The notes: generated from the sequence alone by a model not told the origin. Counted from the stretch's first letter, positions 1 to 12,312 are shown. The stretch is 64,000 bases of DNA from Albugo candida (GCA_905220665.1 CAJNAR010000019.1:124001-188000), one strand, 5' to 3'. Numbers and translations are program-made.

Positions 1-2
1 AG

Positions 3-872
3 CAATCAATTCCAACTGGGTACATGCAACATGGTATACCTTCCGCTAATTCACCCAATATCTCACCAGCCTTATCTCAATATCGCTTTCCTCATGAACA
101 AGTCTACGCAACTCCCGCCCAAAATGCTGCACGTGGTGGACGATTTGAGCACACAAGAATGCAGCCATTTATAAGGCAACAGATCGAAAGAAGTAACCTG
201 GGAGAAACGGATCCAACTCATTCCACGAATTCAAGGACAATTACTGTAAATGAGGGGCAGACCAGCAACACAAGAAATCATTATCATGCATCTATCGCTG
301 CACAAGGTGGAAACACCCGTTCGGTACCATCTCCTTCGGCTCCGTATCTTACAGGAATACCACTCGTACGATTTGTTACAAATTCACCTGAGAATCAGCG
401 CAAGCCAATGAAGCTTCTTTCATTATTCCCGACTGCACCTAATGATGAAGTTGTCTCAGTAGAACCGCCTCTGAATTATTCTTCTTCAAGCAATATCAGA
501 ATCGACTCGGGCAACACGCCTCCACCTCACTTCGCCATATCTGACATACATGACCCTTATTCATACCATCCAACGAATCATGAAGCTGACCTGGTAGAAC
601 CGGACCCATCGCACTACATTGGATATGGGCAGGATCCGACATTGCGTAAGAGCTATCCAAAACATCCCAGAGAGCTCCGTTCTAAGTCCTCGACTGCTTA
701 TCCACAAGCACCAACTTCAAACATAGGACATCACGCTTCTACTTCACGCTACCGCGATTATCAGCATTCAAACCCACTGGTTCACTTGGCGGCTCGTGAC
801 TCAGGATCGTCAAAGCACGGAAGCTCAATAGGAAGTCAAAAGATGAGTCCAACAGGATATGCTGCAGAATAA
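3..872 (+). CDS. Secreted-protein family member, copy 1 (5' end outside the window)
   Basis: The frame is already open at base 3, so the start and any signal peptide lie to the left; the ATG at 24 is probably internal. The 289 visible residues are rich in Ser, Pro, His and Asn, with no membrane segment or known domain, and look intrinsically disordered. The last ~75 residues are nearly identical to the C-terminus of the gene at 4808-6004 (TAYPQAPTSN, HHASTSRYRDY, LVHLAARDSGSSKHGSS, ending GYAAE), and the 3' flank is similar too. I infer a tandem paralogue of a secreted, candidate effector family. Function unknown; paralogy is certain. Confidence 0.75.
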   Translation, partial: QSIPTGYMQHGIPSANSPNISPALSQYRFPHEQVYATPAQNAARGGRFEHTRMQPFIRQQIERSNLGETDPTHSTNSRTITVNEGQTSNTRNHYHASIAAQGGNTRSVPSPSAPYLTGIPLVRFVTNSPENQRKPMKLLSLFPTAPNDEVVSVEPPLNYSSSSNIRIDSGNTPPPHFAISDIHDPYSYHPTNHEADLVEPDPSHYIGYGQDPTLRKSYPKHPRELRSKSSTAYPQAPTSNIGHHASTSRYRDYQHSNPLVHLAARDSGSSKHGSSIGSQKMSPTGYAAE

Positions 873-3800
873 GCAGTGCGTCAAGGAGACGGAGAGAGTG
901 ACAGGTCGGATATCGACGTCATTAATATCGATAATGATGAGAGCTAGTAGACTGATTTCGTTTTATTTTATTTTAAATGATATCTCAGTTTGCTTTGCTT
1001 TGTAACATTGTGTTATTACAATTGGGTGCATGGAACTAATGCGATTTACTGGCTACATCTCTTACGCATCATGTGAGATGGTGTTCAAGAGTACTTGTTG
1101 ATAGATATCTACTCCCGGTAACTTTCTGAGCTGGCGATCATGCGCAGTTTTACATGTTTGCAATAGATTAGCCAGCATTTGGTATGATGACTCGTCTTGT
1201 TATGCAATGCTTGAATTGAACCTACTTCTGTTTCCAATTGAAAATCATCTATCAGTCACATTGTACAGAAACTCGTTTGCTGAATTCACAAAATGAAAAA
1301 GTTCTCTAGCTATCTTTCGTTTGAAGGTTGGTGTGAATTATGGTTTTTCGACATCCGCTGATTTGATGAAGTGCTGAAGTGGCAGTGGACTCGCCGGCTT
1401 GGTTTGGCTAGTCAAGTCAGCAAATGACATCAAGTGTGAATGCTGCCGATTTAATCAGCGGTGCCGGAATTGTGAGGACCAAGGAACTTATTTATTTCAA
1501 CTCGGAGTCTGTATCAGACTGAAGTTCAACGTGTCCTTATGATATCAATAGCAGTGACTTCCTCATCGAGAAAGCCTGTTTCTTTTTTTTTGACTTTCGA
1601 GCTTCTGGCGTGACGTTTTACCAATTTGGATTGAACTTATGCGTCGCCTCCATCACTCCCGTTGAGGCTGTCGACTACTGGGTAGTAGAGGCCGACTTTG
1701 TCGAGTTAAACAACAAATATCAGATTAGACTTTTCCAGTGGCAGCACAAGAAATGTTGTTTCACGTCAGTATCGTCTGGATGGGGTCATGTAAACGATCA
1801 AAGAAACGATCGCGGAAGTGCTTCGCTATTCAAGTCGCTGTACGCTTCAATATCCAATTACTTTATGCGAGATTCCTGCGTACGTTGATGATAACAATGT
1901 GGTGGATTGAAGCCAATTCTTAGGCGTTTGGTAGATTGATGACTTTTGCTCAAACGCACTATTTCGTTTTCCTGATTCTTGACGGAAGAATGATGTTTTT
2001 CTATACCAGATACTCAGGATCGGACTTTGCATGTCTGAAGAAGGTGCGCAATGGCAGTTTACATACTGATTCACATCGTCGATTCGTTATGAACAAGCTA
2101 ATTACAAATCGAGATCACCTCGATATTTGGAGAAGTAAATGAGTACCTGAGGAAGTCATACGGTGTCAATGTGCACAGGTCGTTTTTTTCGTTAGACCAA
2201 ATGTCGGTACATGAGGCGTTTATTGCCCATGTAGGCTGCATGTTTCATCAAACACATTGGAGGTATTCAAAATGACCAAGTCATCAGCTCGACATTAACC
2301 CGGTATCAGGTCAAGACTATACACCGCTTGACACATGAAAATCATTATTGTTTGACCCAAGCTCCAGCACAAATGAACAATGGATCGCTGAGTGCTGATA
2401 ATCAAAGCACTCATTGGTATCTCCGATCCGGTGGTAAGAAACTAACTCGCCACAAAGTAAACAGGTAGAGCCTGATAGTAGTTTGCAAAAATTGATCAAA
2501 TAATTGTTTCATTGGGTGGGTACGTGTTGATCGGAATCAGCAAGTAAAAGCGATAATGTCCCGTCCGTGCATTGGACAATGGTTGAAGGAAAACTTGGCT
2601 CTCGCAAAAGGCACCGAATTGATGACACTAGTTTGCATGTGGCTTTTCCTCGTTGCATATCGAAGGAGTCAAATATTGCATACTCTATTGCTTCAATGAC
2701 TTGGTCATTCATCTCGAGCTTACTCATGACGATTGTGCATTGTTCAGTGACCGTGGAAGACAAGGTTTTTACGCATCATGATGTCGTCAATGTCATTCTG
2801 TTTCGGCCAGCATACGGATGATCAAGCCTTTTTCCTAATACGTAAGTTCTCACGCAAATAGTACATTGGTTCCACGTACCACTGATGCAATTGTGCGTGA
2901 GTGAATTCAAGTGATATGGGTCAATATCCACTAATATGACGTTGAGGTATTTTGGAAGGACAAATAACGCATACAAACAGCAAATTTGATCCGGAGCATC
3001 CTATCCGTAATTAGACACGAAATTTCCATCCTTGCTTTTACGTACCTCTTTAGGGACTTGAACTCTAGTATCAACAGGAACAAGAGAAGGAAGTGAACCC
3101 ATTCTAATACAAGCATCCATGTAGCAAGCACATTCGTCTTTTCTTCAATTCTATTATCGCGGTAGCACCAGTATCTCGCACCGTTGATCGAGCCGTTTTT
3201 AATCTCAGGCTTTGAACGAATATATGCAAACCCGATCGAAGCACCAACTACCATACTTGAGTGAGATTGTTGGCGGAGAATCGGTGTCACGATTCATTCA
3301 GTTGACGCATACATATATGGTCCGGACGAGAAGCATGGTAATCTGTCACCTTTTCAGAAAATGTATTAGCTGTTTGTGAGCAATTATCCGTTCATGGGAG
3401 CACATGACACACCTCTCTTACCCACTTAAAGCTGACGCTGGAATAAGGAGCGAGAATGACGCTCAACGCCTTGTCGACTACCACGGAGCTATAATAAAAT
3501 GTCAATCAGGCGGATACCATTGTACGATGCGTTTTCTACGCATGGATGAGGCGGTTGGAGCGCTTGCTGTTCGCCTAAGCACGCTATCTAGGTTCCATCT
3601 TCACATAGCTTAGCATTTCCTGCTAGAAAAAAGTTATTTTGAGTGGTGTCTAGAGATTTTGTTCTATAATAGAGACATCGACATCGACGCCAAAGCTAAT
3701 AGTTCTGCTGTAAAGCAGCACACTACCAAAAAAATCTTTAGATGTAGCAAAATGGCTACTAAAATAGGGTTGACATGAGGATCCTTTGTGCTTCGACGTA

Positions 3801-4807
3801 GGATCTTGAAAGAGTTATGGCATCAACCTTGCTTCAGTCCTAGCACATAAGATTACAACTGATTTTGATGGATTGGGATGAGGCTTCAACGCGAGCGATG
3901 TTGCGAGAAGTAATGTCTAGATTCTTGCATAATGTTGCGCCCAAGCTAGGCGCGCGCTCACTACCACGACGGTGTTCAGGTATTACGATAGCGGTAACTC
4001 GCAAATGGCTCCACAGAGTGTTGTCTTTGACTCTGACTGCCAAGAACTCATCATCTCCTAGATTATAGCTTGCGATTTCTTAAGCTTGCCCCAAGGTATA
4101 CAGCAAGTATACTAGCCCGCGATGCAGAAGGATTGCACACATGGTCATACCATACTTGCGGAAGAGAATAAGTGCACTGACAGGAAACTCCATTTTGATG
4201 CATCATGCTTGAACACTAAAGGTATGGTATAGTATCGAAAGATCACCGAGTTTCTTCTTCCAAATTCCAAAATCGATGGAAGACAAATCGACTGCTAAAA
4301 ATCCTAGCGTCTAATTGTTACAATTCGATGTTGCAGCAGTTAGAATGAACTTTTATGGAACATTCACTGCTCGCTATGATACATTCGCATCCTACCGACT
4401 ACTATATCAGTGTGTCGAGTCCCGCGTCACTGTTTGCTCATCACAATAGATAGCACGGATCAGACATGAACTGGTATTTAAGTCCTTTATTGAAAAGCAA
4501 TTATTATTTCACACAGTTTGAAGATCGATTTTACCGGATCGGTCAATGTTATTTCACCCATTCCAACCTTTTTTTCCGTAAATTTCAAGTGCACGCGATC
4601 TTTTGAGCGTTATGCGATGAGAATCAAGGAAGATGGGTGCTACCTACGCGAGTAGTTTAGCATGTTCTGCAGGCTTCGCCCCAGTAATATAACGGATAGC
4701 TTACATAATCAAAGTGACGCTGCCCTCGCTCTCCTTCCAACGGATCAATCATTCTTGAATTTGTCAACAGCGTCCAACTTGAGCAATTTGAAACATTCAA
4801 TTTGAGG
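873..4807. repeat. Spacer of tandem duplication unit 1; no intact gene
   Basis: This 3.9-kb spacer aligns in patches with 6005-9526, the spacer after the second paralogue. Examples are the block after each stop codon, the TACAAGCATCCATGTAGCAAG block at about 3107 and 7803, and GAAGATGGGTGCT near 4629 and 9388. No open frame is convincing. Patches between about 2317 and 3290 read like remnants of a minus-strand gene and are listed separately. Confidence 0.6.
2317..3290 (-). pseudogene. Remnants of an unidentified minus-strand gene
   Basis: Successive minus-strand open stretches (3290-2931, 2976-2776, 2763-2509, 2499-2317) lie in order as if they were exons or frameshifted pieces of one gene. 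One piece is Cys/His-rich (CLLCGELV, then YQHSA, then FVLELGSN). The duplicate spacer near 7040-7110 keeps YQHSA, a Cys and FVLEFG on the same strand but is otherwise broken. Protein-level similarity across decayed DNA suggests a former coding gene. A resemblance to the Cys/His-rich C-terminus of UBR-type E3 ligases is only an impression. No splice model was established. Confidence 0.3.
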
Positions 4808-6004
4808 ATGAGAATGCCAACATTTTTTTCGACTCCGATTGTGCTCATTTCCATAATAGCTTTACATATGGAAGGGGAAGTAAATGGCTTACGTCTACCA
4901 TCGGAGCAGCCCAAACCTAAAATTATTGAACAACCTGGGCCACCGAATCGAAGAAGCTTTAACGGGGATATGTCAGAAATCCTTCCGATGAAGACCAATC
5001 TCCGCGTTCAAGGCACCGCATCTTCTCAGAACTTGATCGAAAAAAAATGCAATGAACAATTACCAATCGATTACGATAATCGTGTTATCGATACGTCAAG
5101 ATCTGGACGATTTCTCGGCGATGAAAAAAAAGAAAAGAAAAAAGGCAAGGTTAGCGATTTCTCCGGATTCAAGGCTCGTATGGCACGAAGAAGCCAAATT
5201 CAAAAAGAACTAAAAGAAGATATATATGCAATCAAAGAGTGTGTGGAAAATATTAGTCCTGCCCGTGCTCGCTACACTTACAGGAAGATAAAAACTTCGA
5301 CGTCTACTAATCCACCCGTCTCGGAAGCACGGACCGATTGTCTTCTATCTGACGATGCAAGTAAGCCGCACCAACAAGTATATATGGAACCCCAGTCACT
5401 CACAAATTACTTGCCATCTATCAACCGAGGAGATTTATATCGGGAAAACATCCACTCTGTACAGACTCTCCCATCTTATCCCGGCTGGCATCTTGAAGAA
5501 TTACCACATTTACCACAGCATGGAGCTGTCCCAGATTCGAATGGCGAACAGGTTGACGATGAAGTTCACTCTGCACACCCGAGCAAAGAAGACTCTATCT
5601 CACGTGGAGGATGGATTGACTCAAGCAACACTCACCAATCACTTCGGGTAGGACCTAGCCAACCTATCGACTCGGCCAACACACCCAATCCATCGAAACA
5701 AGAAGCCGACCCGGTACAACCGGACCTATCGTACTCACTTGGATATGTACGGGATTCGAAATTGCGTAAGAGCTATCCGAGCTCGATGACGAAATCTCCT
5801 AGAGGGCTCCGCCCTGAGTCCTTTACTGCTTATCCACAAGCACCAACTTCAAACGTGGGACATCACGCTTCTACTTCACGCTACCGTGATTATCAGCTTT
5901 CAAACCCACTGGTTCACTTGGCGGCTCGTGACTCAGGATCGTCAAAGCACGGAAGCTCAATGGGAAGTCAAAAGATGGGTCCAACAGGATATGCTGCAGA
6001 ATAA
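4808..6004 (+). CDS. Secreted candidate effector with RxLx-like motif, copy 2
   Basis: A 398-residue protein. The frame begins with a TTG at 4802, so the ATG at 4808 is chosen; it gives a good signal peptide (hydrophobic residues about 8-19). The mature part is charged and low-complexity. At residues 101-104 it has RFLG followed by an Asp/Glu/Lys-rich stretch (DEKKEKKK). Copy 3 has RVLT at exactly 101-104, a layout like RxLR-dEER effectors, though neither is canonical. A second conserved block, NLRV, lies near residue 64 and SSQN follows it. The C-terminus matches copy 1. No domain is recognised. Secretion is well supported; an effector role is inference from signal peptide, tandem duplication and motif position. 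Confidence 0.75.
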   Translation: MRMPTFFSTPIVLISIIALHMEGEVNGLRLPSEQPKPKIIEQPGPPNRRSFNGDMSEILPMKTNLRVQGTASSQNLIEKKCNEQLPIDYDNRVIDTSRSGRFLGDEKKEKKKGKVSDFSGFKARMARRSQIQKELKEDIYAIKECVENISPARARYTYRKIKTSTSTNPPVSEARTDCLLSDDASKPHQQVYMEPQSLTNYLPSINRGDLYRENIHSVQTLPSYPGWHLEELPHLPQHGAVPDSNGEQVDDEVHSAHPSKEDSISRGGWIDSSNTHQSLRVGPSQPIDSANTPNPSKQEADPVQPDLSYSLGYVRDSKLRKSYPSSMTKSPRGLRPESFTAYPQAPTSNVGHHASTSRYRDYQLSNPLVHLAARDSGSSKHGSSMGSQKMGPTGYAAE

Positions 6005-9000
6005 GCAATGCGTCAAGGAGACGGAGAGAGTGACAGGTCGGATATCGACGTCATTAATATCGATAATGAGGAGAGCAAGTAGACTGACTTCGTTTTTTTT
6101 TTCAAATGATATCTCAGTTTGCTTTGCTTTTGTAACATTGTATTATTACAATCGAGTGCATGGAACTAATGCGATCTACTGGCTGCATCGCTTTCGCATA
6201 TGTGAGATGGTGCTCAAAAGTACTTGTCGATAGGCATTTAGCCCCGGTAAAGTTCTGTCTATAACATCAGTTCCTGTGCGTATTTCTACATATTTGCAAT
6301 AGATCAGCCAGCATTTTGGTAATATGACTCGTCTCGTCATGCAATGCTTGAATTCGACCTACTTCCGTTTCCAATCACCAATCGTCAACCAAGAAACTAA
6401 TTTAATTAAAGTCTGAATCAGGTTAGAGATAAACGTGTCCTTAAAGCAGTGCCTTTTCAAGCCTGTTTTTTCTTCCAGATTAGATGATTCTGGTAACAAC
6501 ACAGAATAAAGCTGTTTCATGTCAGTATTCTAAAGGTAAATACGGAAGTACTCCGCTTACAATTTTATCATTCCATTCGTTTATGAGAGATTCTTGCGTG
6601 CGCCTAAGATAATGCTGAGGTGGATTGAAGCTAATACTTAGATGTTTGTTAAAGTGAACGACCTATGGTCTTTGTTCCAACAAATTAGCTCGCTTCCTTG
6701 ACTTTTGACAGAGTAGTGATGTTCCTCTGTCAGATGCTCAGCAATAATCTAGATTTTTTTCTGAAGAAAAAATTGCTCAATGGCAGTTTACATACTGATT
6801 TCCATCTTTCAGGTATTGTGACAATCTTTTTACCAATCGAATATATGATACAAAATAAGTACCTAGGGAAGTCGAACGGTGTCAAAGTGTAATGGTCGCT
6901 TTCTGTTGGATCAAATGTCGTTGCATGAGGCGCTAGTGCCTATACAAGATATCTTTTTTCTCAGATACATTGGAGGTACTTGAAAATCAACAAGTCATCA
7001 GATCATACACATACACCGCTTGACGCATGAGAAGCGAATATGTTCGTCCCAAATTCCAGCACAAAAGGACAATTCGTCGCTGAGTGCTGGTATATCAAAT
7101 TTACCCATTCGTTCTTTCGATCTGTGTGTAAATCAAAACAAGTCGCTACCAAGAAGCAACTAAAGTCTGATCGTTTCTTTCACAGAATGGACAAATACTG
7201 GTTGGATAGATGGGTAACAGGTGATCGGAGCCAGCAAGTAAAAATTAAAAAATCAAGGTTGCGCATTGACCAATCGTTAAAGATAAGTTGGATCTCACGA
7301 CTAGGCTCCAGATTGTGAAGACTATTTTGCATGTGACTTGTCCTCGTTGTATATCGATGGAGTCAAGGATTAAATTCTTCATTGCATGATTGGTTGTGAG
7401 CCTTGATTTAAAGCATCGATTAGAACTCGGTACGATTTGTCAAAGTCATGTGACGTTAAGAGGTAACGCATTTTACACTTGTCAATGCCACTCTGATTTG
7501 GCCAGCATACGGAATCATCGAGCCTTTTTTCCCAACGTGCAAGAGATGCTAAAACAATTTTCACGCAAAAATTGGCATATTGATATCACATTTGACTGAC
7601 CAATTGTGCTAAATTACTTTTATTGGTACGGCGATACTCACTTGCAGCTGGCTGCTCGAAAGTATGAGATGGAACTTTCGTAGGAAGACAAATATCACAT
7701 ATAAACAGTAAATGTGATCGCACAGGAAAGCTTCCGTGAAGAATCAGGGGCCTATGTTACAGTCTCAGCAAGAGCTAGGGAAGGAAATGGACTTCGTTTA
7801 GTACAAGCATCCATGTAGCAAGCATGTCCTACTGTTCTTCTACTCTTCTATCTTCTTCAAGGTAGCACCTGTATCTCGCAAGTTGTGGTACCGATAATTT
7901 TGTATATTTCGTCAGATCAAAGCGCTATCACTCCAAGAGTCTGGACGCATATATTCGCAGTCGATCGAAAAGATCTGTGTAGTATAGGAATGCGCTTGGG
8001 TGTGATTGTTCGTGAAAACATTGCTTGAAAGACACAGGAGCCGCCATGTCGCGTGGTACCTTCTTGAAGCAGATTCTGGTCCGTTTAGGCTAAGATCCAT
8101 GATATCTTGGCAAAGGTTGCATGCCGGAAGGAGAGTTATGAATATTCCACAAACTAAGACAAGATACAAGGTTAATCGCCACAGAGGTCACCGATTTTCC
8201 GGTCGTGGTAGACGATGAATCCGCCTCTCATAGAAAGTCAGGCGTTTCTAGGCCTCTCTTTTTGATTTAAATCCTACGCTAGAATATTGAAATGACTATC
8301 GACGGTTTGCCAGCACATCAGAACTTCAAAATGTCAGCAAGGTGAGAAATCAAATGACGCGTCTTCGTAAGCTAGGATAAGATGGCTGGAATGTTTGTCG
8401 TTCACCTGAGCACAATATCTGCGTTCCATCTCCTCAAAAGACCGATAGCTCGCGTTATCTGTGGTAAAGATATTGCACCTAAGTGTTGCTGTAGAGCAGC
8501 CAGCAGACTATCAACGCAGCCCCTAAAAAAAGGGGTTCTAGCGAGTAACTAAAGTAGGACGATAGAAAGAAGCAGTCTTCTCTGATGGCAACATATTGTT
8601 GTGCTTCCTTTTAACACCTAACACGCTAAACAGGCGCAGATTTCTACAGTCTACAAGTATCTTACGGTCGATCCACACGCGCGTTCAGCAAATCAGCACG
8701 ACGATATTTGGTTATTACAAAGCGGTAACTCGCAGAAAGCCGAATGCAATCTTATTTGACTCTGAATGCCAGGAGTTGGCATGCTTTGGAAGTATAGCTT
8801 AAGTATATCGCGCTCTCTAAGCAGCCCCAAGCTATACACGCAAGTATACTAGTTCGCGATGCAGAATAGCACACGAAATGATGACATAATTGCGGAAGGG
8901 AATTCGCACATAGGCAGGAATTCAAAGTTGTAGTATTGTACTTGAGTACCGAAGATATCATGCAGTATGGACGGATGAGCGAGTCCCTCATGCCAAACTC

Positions 9001-9526
9001 GACAATCGATGGAAGGCAAATCGACTGCTTGAAATCCTAACTTTTAATTGTAGAAATTGTTTTAAAACAGACAGGGATGAATTTTTATGGAATTTTTCAG
9101 CTACATTAGCATCCCTGCAGGTGGTATATCAGTGTGCGTAGCCCCTCGTCATCGTTTCGCTCATCACAATATAGACATCTGATCAGGCGTTCACTGGAAT
9201 AGAAGACCGTTCTAAATAAGCGATTATAATTTCATGCAGTTCAAAAGAGGGATTTTCCCGGCATCGGCCAGACGTTTCACCAATTCTAATATTCGAAGTG
9301 GGTCTCCTCACGTTTCCCGACATTTCGAATCCCATTTGCCGTATATATAGCAAGTGCATGCAGTTTCCCGGCGTTATGAGAATCAAATGAAGATGGGTGC
9401 TTCCTACGCAAGAGTTTCTGGTATATTCTGAGAGATTCGCAGCCATTAATTTACCTGTTGATATTTGCTCAATTTTTCATTTTTCAATCGTTGGGACTCG
9501 GACACTTCAATCTTTTGCTTTGGACA
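6005..9526. repeat. Spacer of tandem duplication unit 2; no intact gene
   Basis: Diverged copy of the 873-4807 spacer, with offsets falling from about 5.1 kb after the stop codons to about 4.7 kb further on, which indicates small indels. Short open stretches occur on both strands, but none carries a recognisable domain or stays open in both copies. Confidence 0.6.
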
Positions 9527-10264
9527 ATGATAACGCCGATTTTTTCGTCTCCATTTGATCTGCTGCTCTTCTCAGTAGCTTTGACCACGCTACGGGAAGG
9601 AAATGGCATGCCTATTAACCATTCAGAAAAGCTTCAATCCAAAAGTGTTGAACAGTCAGCGCTGCAAATGCGTAAAAGCTCTTGCTTCGATCTGCCACGA
9701 GTTTCGACGGTGAAAAATAATCTCCGAGTCGGTACAACTATTTCTTCGCAAAACATCAACGAGAAACGCGTTGAACGGCCATTAGCCGATTGCCAGGACC
9801 CCGACTATGGCACATTGACCGCTGAACGAGTCCTCACTAGAAATGGACTTCGTCACGAATTACATGAAGATCACTCCGCTCTGTCGAACCAATTCCACAA
9901 TCTCAATCTCAAAGATGTTAGCGAAGAAACTCCGATTTCGACTCAACTCCGTGCAGGCACGGAAGCCAAATCGGAGGTCGCAAAAATCAAGAGGCTTTCC
10001 CGCCATGAAGATTCGTATACTGATATAAGTGGTTCGATTGTGAAGAGCTTATATCGTATGCCAAGAGCTGAACGTCACTATAAAGAAAAATCTTCCACAT
10101 CTTCCGTTCCTGAGGAAAGGGACTCTGATGATGATCGCTGTAATTCACCGGTCGAAAGCGTGCGTCATAAGTATCCTCGATCCGAACTGGATTATTCGTA
10201 TCAAGGTAAATTCTCTTCGAATAACGGACGGGTTAATAGGCTGGGTGGACAAGATCAAATATAA
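9527..10264 (+). CDS. Secreted candidate effector with RxLx-like motif, copy 3 (divergent)
   Basis: A 245-residue protein. The open frame extends up to a TTG at 9458, but the first ATG that yields a classic signal peptide is 9527 (hydrophobic core LLLFSVAL, residues 12-19), matching the start of copy 2. It shares NLRV near 65, SSQN, and RVLT at residues 101-104, the same spot as RFLG in copy 2. The C-terminal half has diverged and lacks the GYAAE tail. An acidic and Ser-rich segment precedes a tyrosine-rich end. It is the oldest-looking member of the tandem triplet. Function unknown. Confidence 0.65.
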   Translation: MITPIFSSPFDLLLFSVALTTLREGNGMPINHSEKLQSKSVEQSALQMRKSSCFDLPRVSTVKNNLRVGTTISSQNINEKRVERPLADCQDPDYGTLTAERVLTRNGLRHELHEDHSALSNQFHNLNLKDVSEETPISTQLRAGTEAKSEVAKIKRLSRHEDSYTDISGSIVKSLYRMPRAERHYKEKSSTSSVPEERDSDDDRCNSPVESVRHKYPRSELDYSYQGKFSSNNGRVNRLGGQDQI

Positions 10265-11195
10265 ATCCGTCAGGATCTTCTGGAAGGTCACCAACGCAGA
10301 GTTGAGATTACTGAATCTATACTATCGATCGTTGGTGTACTCAAGTAGACTGACTTGCAATGATAATTAACTCAATGTAACGACAGAATTGAGTGGTGTT
10401 GCTTTCAAAATTTTATACTTACGTTACGCTACTGCCATTTGTGCGCTGATTTCACTCAGCACGTCGGATGATAAAATCTAGGATCGAGTCGTGCAAGTGC
10501 TAGATATGTACATTACTCATGCGATGGAAAAGACAAGTCATGTGTGCTACAAGTGTACATGATTGTAGTATTATTGATTGTCGCCTATAGAAAAGAGACC
10601 GTTCTAGGTCAAGTTGGGAAATTGTGACTGATCGCGACAGAAAATTAAAAAGCTGAGGTATGGTGGTGCTGTACTTATGACGCATACTTCTCGAGGCAAA
10701 TTGACTAATAAGCCACAAGGATTCGATACCATTCTCGACTGCGTACTAGCCACCAAGCACTATTGTTTATCTCAACTCCCATTTAGTGATCACATCATCG
10801 CCAACTTCAACCGCACTGTGCTTCTTTACGAAGATGCCTCCTGATAGATTTCTTCAGTGCCAAAATGCTCATCTCTGAGCGAAAACCCAAGTAGAGCAGC
10901 ATTTACTAAGGACGTAGTGACTCTGACTATTCTGTCACAGCTGACTGTATATCATTGATATATATTACGCAACTAAGGACGGTATAAATGTTGCAAACGT
11001 GCACACGCTATGGAATTGTATGTTTCGATTACCTTCGATGGGTAATATGCTTTCGCCATCTTTGAGTATGTGATTAAAGACGCGACTCTCTTGAATTGTC
11101 AACGTTATAACGATTAACCTAGTCAATTTGACGTGATCAAGGCTTATATACGCTATAATCATCATTAGCGTAATCGAGTGGCTACTACTGTATAA
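10265..11195. other. Intergenic, no feature seen
   Basis: No open frame longer than about 80 codons and no RNA gene motif. A short piece just after 10264 (AGTAGACTGACTT) resembles the 3' flanks of copies 1 and 2. Confidence 0.4.
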
Positions 11196-11789
11196 TCACG
11201 CAGAATCGCAAGGAGAATTCATAAACGCTACATGGAGAAACTGAATATCTTCAGGTAGTAAATGAACCGGAAACTGAAAAGGTTCACGTGATGCTTGTTC
11301 AGATGAATGCTTGTTTCCAGAGAATTTTTCTATTTTGGCTCGAATGGAGCTGTGGGCTTCGCATAGCTCCTTACTTTGACCGTCGACCCCGACCACATCC
11401 TCAGCTTTCCTTTTGATGCGTCGACGTTGTTCTAGTCTACGTTGATTTCGATTTGCCATTGATCGATGAAATTCACAAAAACTATGAAGTTTTCCAGTTT
11501 TTTTCACGGCGCGTCGATTAACACACGGTTTACTTGGATACTTGCAAAGTTGTCCACTCTCAGTTGTATTTGATAGAGTGCTTAATCGTTGAGAGCTTTG
11601 TTGACTCGTGTTTCTATAATGTGGCTTTAAGGAAGATACGGGTACCAGCTCACTCTGAGCAATCGATAGATGGTCTTTGCACTGACTTTTTGAGGAAGCG
11701 AATGAAGAACCCGATTTGCGTGTTTCTACTGATAGCTGTTTCTCCAAGTCGTCGATACGTTTTGGCCGATTGATAATTGCTGCGGACAT
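11196..11789 (-). CDS. Cys/His-motif protein, oomycete-type hypothetical
   Basis: Intronless, 197 residues. The N-terminal third is Ser/Lys-rich. Around residues 83-125 there is a compact Cys/His motif: LCKYPSKPC, then NRRAVKKTGKLHSFCEFHR, then AN-x-NQRRLEQRRR. The C-x(6)-C ... H-x2-F-C-x2-H spacing suggests a small metal-binding fold followed by a basic, arginine-rich helix. I believe this motif recurs in stramenopile proteins of unknown role, but I cannot name a family. The basic helix could bind nucleic acid (inference). The C-terminus (residues 165-197) is unremarkable. The start ATG follows an in-frame stop. Confidence 0.6.
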   Translation of the reverse strand: MSAAIINRPKRIDDLEKQLSVETRKSGSSFASSKSQCKDHLSIAQSELVPVSSLKPHYRNTSQQSSQRLSTLSNTTESGQLCKYPSKPCVNRRAVKKTGKLHSFCEFHRSMANRNQRRLEQRRRIKRKAEDVVGVDGQSKELCEAHSSIRAKIEKFSGNKHSSEQASREPFQFPVHLLPEDIQFLHVAFMNSPCDSA

Positions 11790-12312
11790 GTGGCTTTGTG
11801 TCGAGAAAGATCAAATGTGAGTATATGATTTCTGTTGATTCAGCTAGCTTAAATATACTTGACAGAAAAACACTAACAATGTGTCGGCTCACTGCGTTAG
11901 CTCGCTAAAAAAGTGCGTGTACGGAATGAATGCAGACGGCTCGCGATGAAGATGTGCCTGCAGTCATACGCGATCATAGCACAACTTTGACTTGTGAAAA
12001 CGTATAATTACATCCAAATTATGTCCACTGCCTAAGGACCTAACCCGGGTAGCTCAAGAAAGTTGTAGCGTTGTCTCGTATATATACTTACATGCTAGAA
12101 AGGCTTCGGGTGTTTTTCATCGTCCATTCATTACAGGGGGTTTTAGTAAACAGGTACACCTCATTCACAGAAAAGCCACTTCCATGGTTATCCTATACGA
12201 TCTCTAGCATCAATGTTGCACGTAAGTAATCGTTTACGTTCTCTAAACTTACTAAAATGAAGAGTGCTTTTTTGCGTATTTATTTGTATCCGATATCGTT
12301 ATACGACCAACG

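Noticed and set aside
9458..9526. Longer N-terminus of secreted copy 3
   Set aside because: It begins with TTG, and the ATG at 9527 aligns with copy 2 and gives the proper signal peptide. TTG or GTG starts were likewise set aside at 4802, 16302, 18584, 23068, 23987, 33631 and 49268.
873..9526. Transposon as cause of the spacer repeats
   Set aside because: The repeated spacers have no terminal repeats, target duplications or transposase remnants. They are part of a tandem gene duplication.
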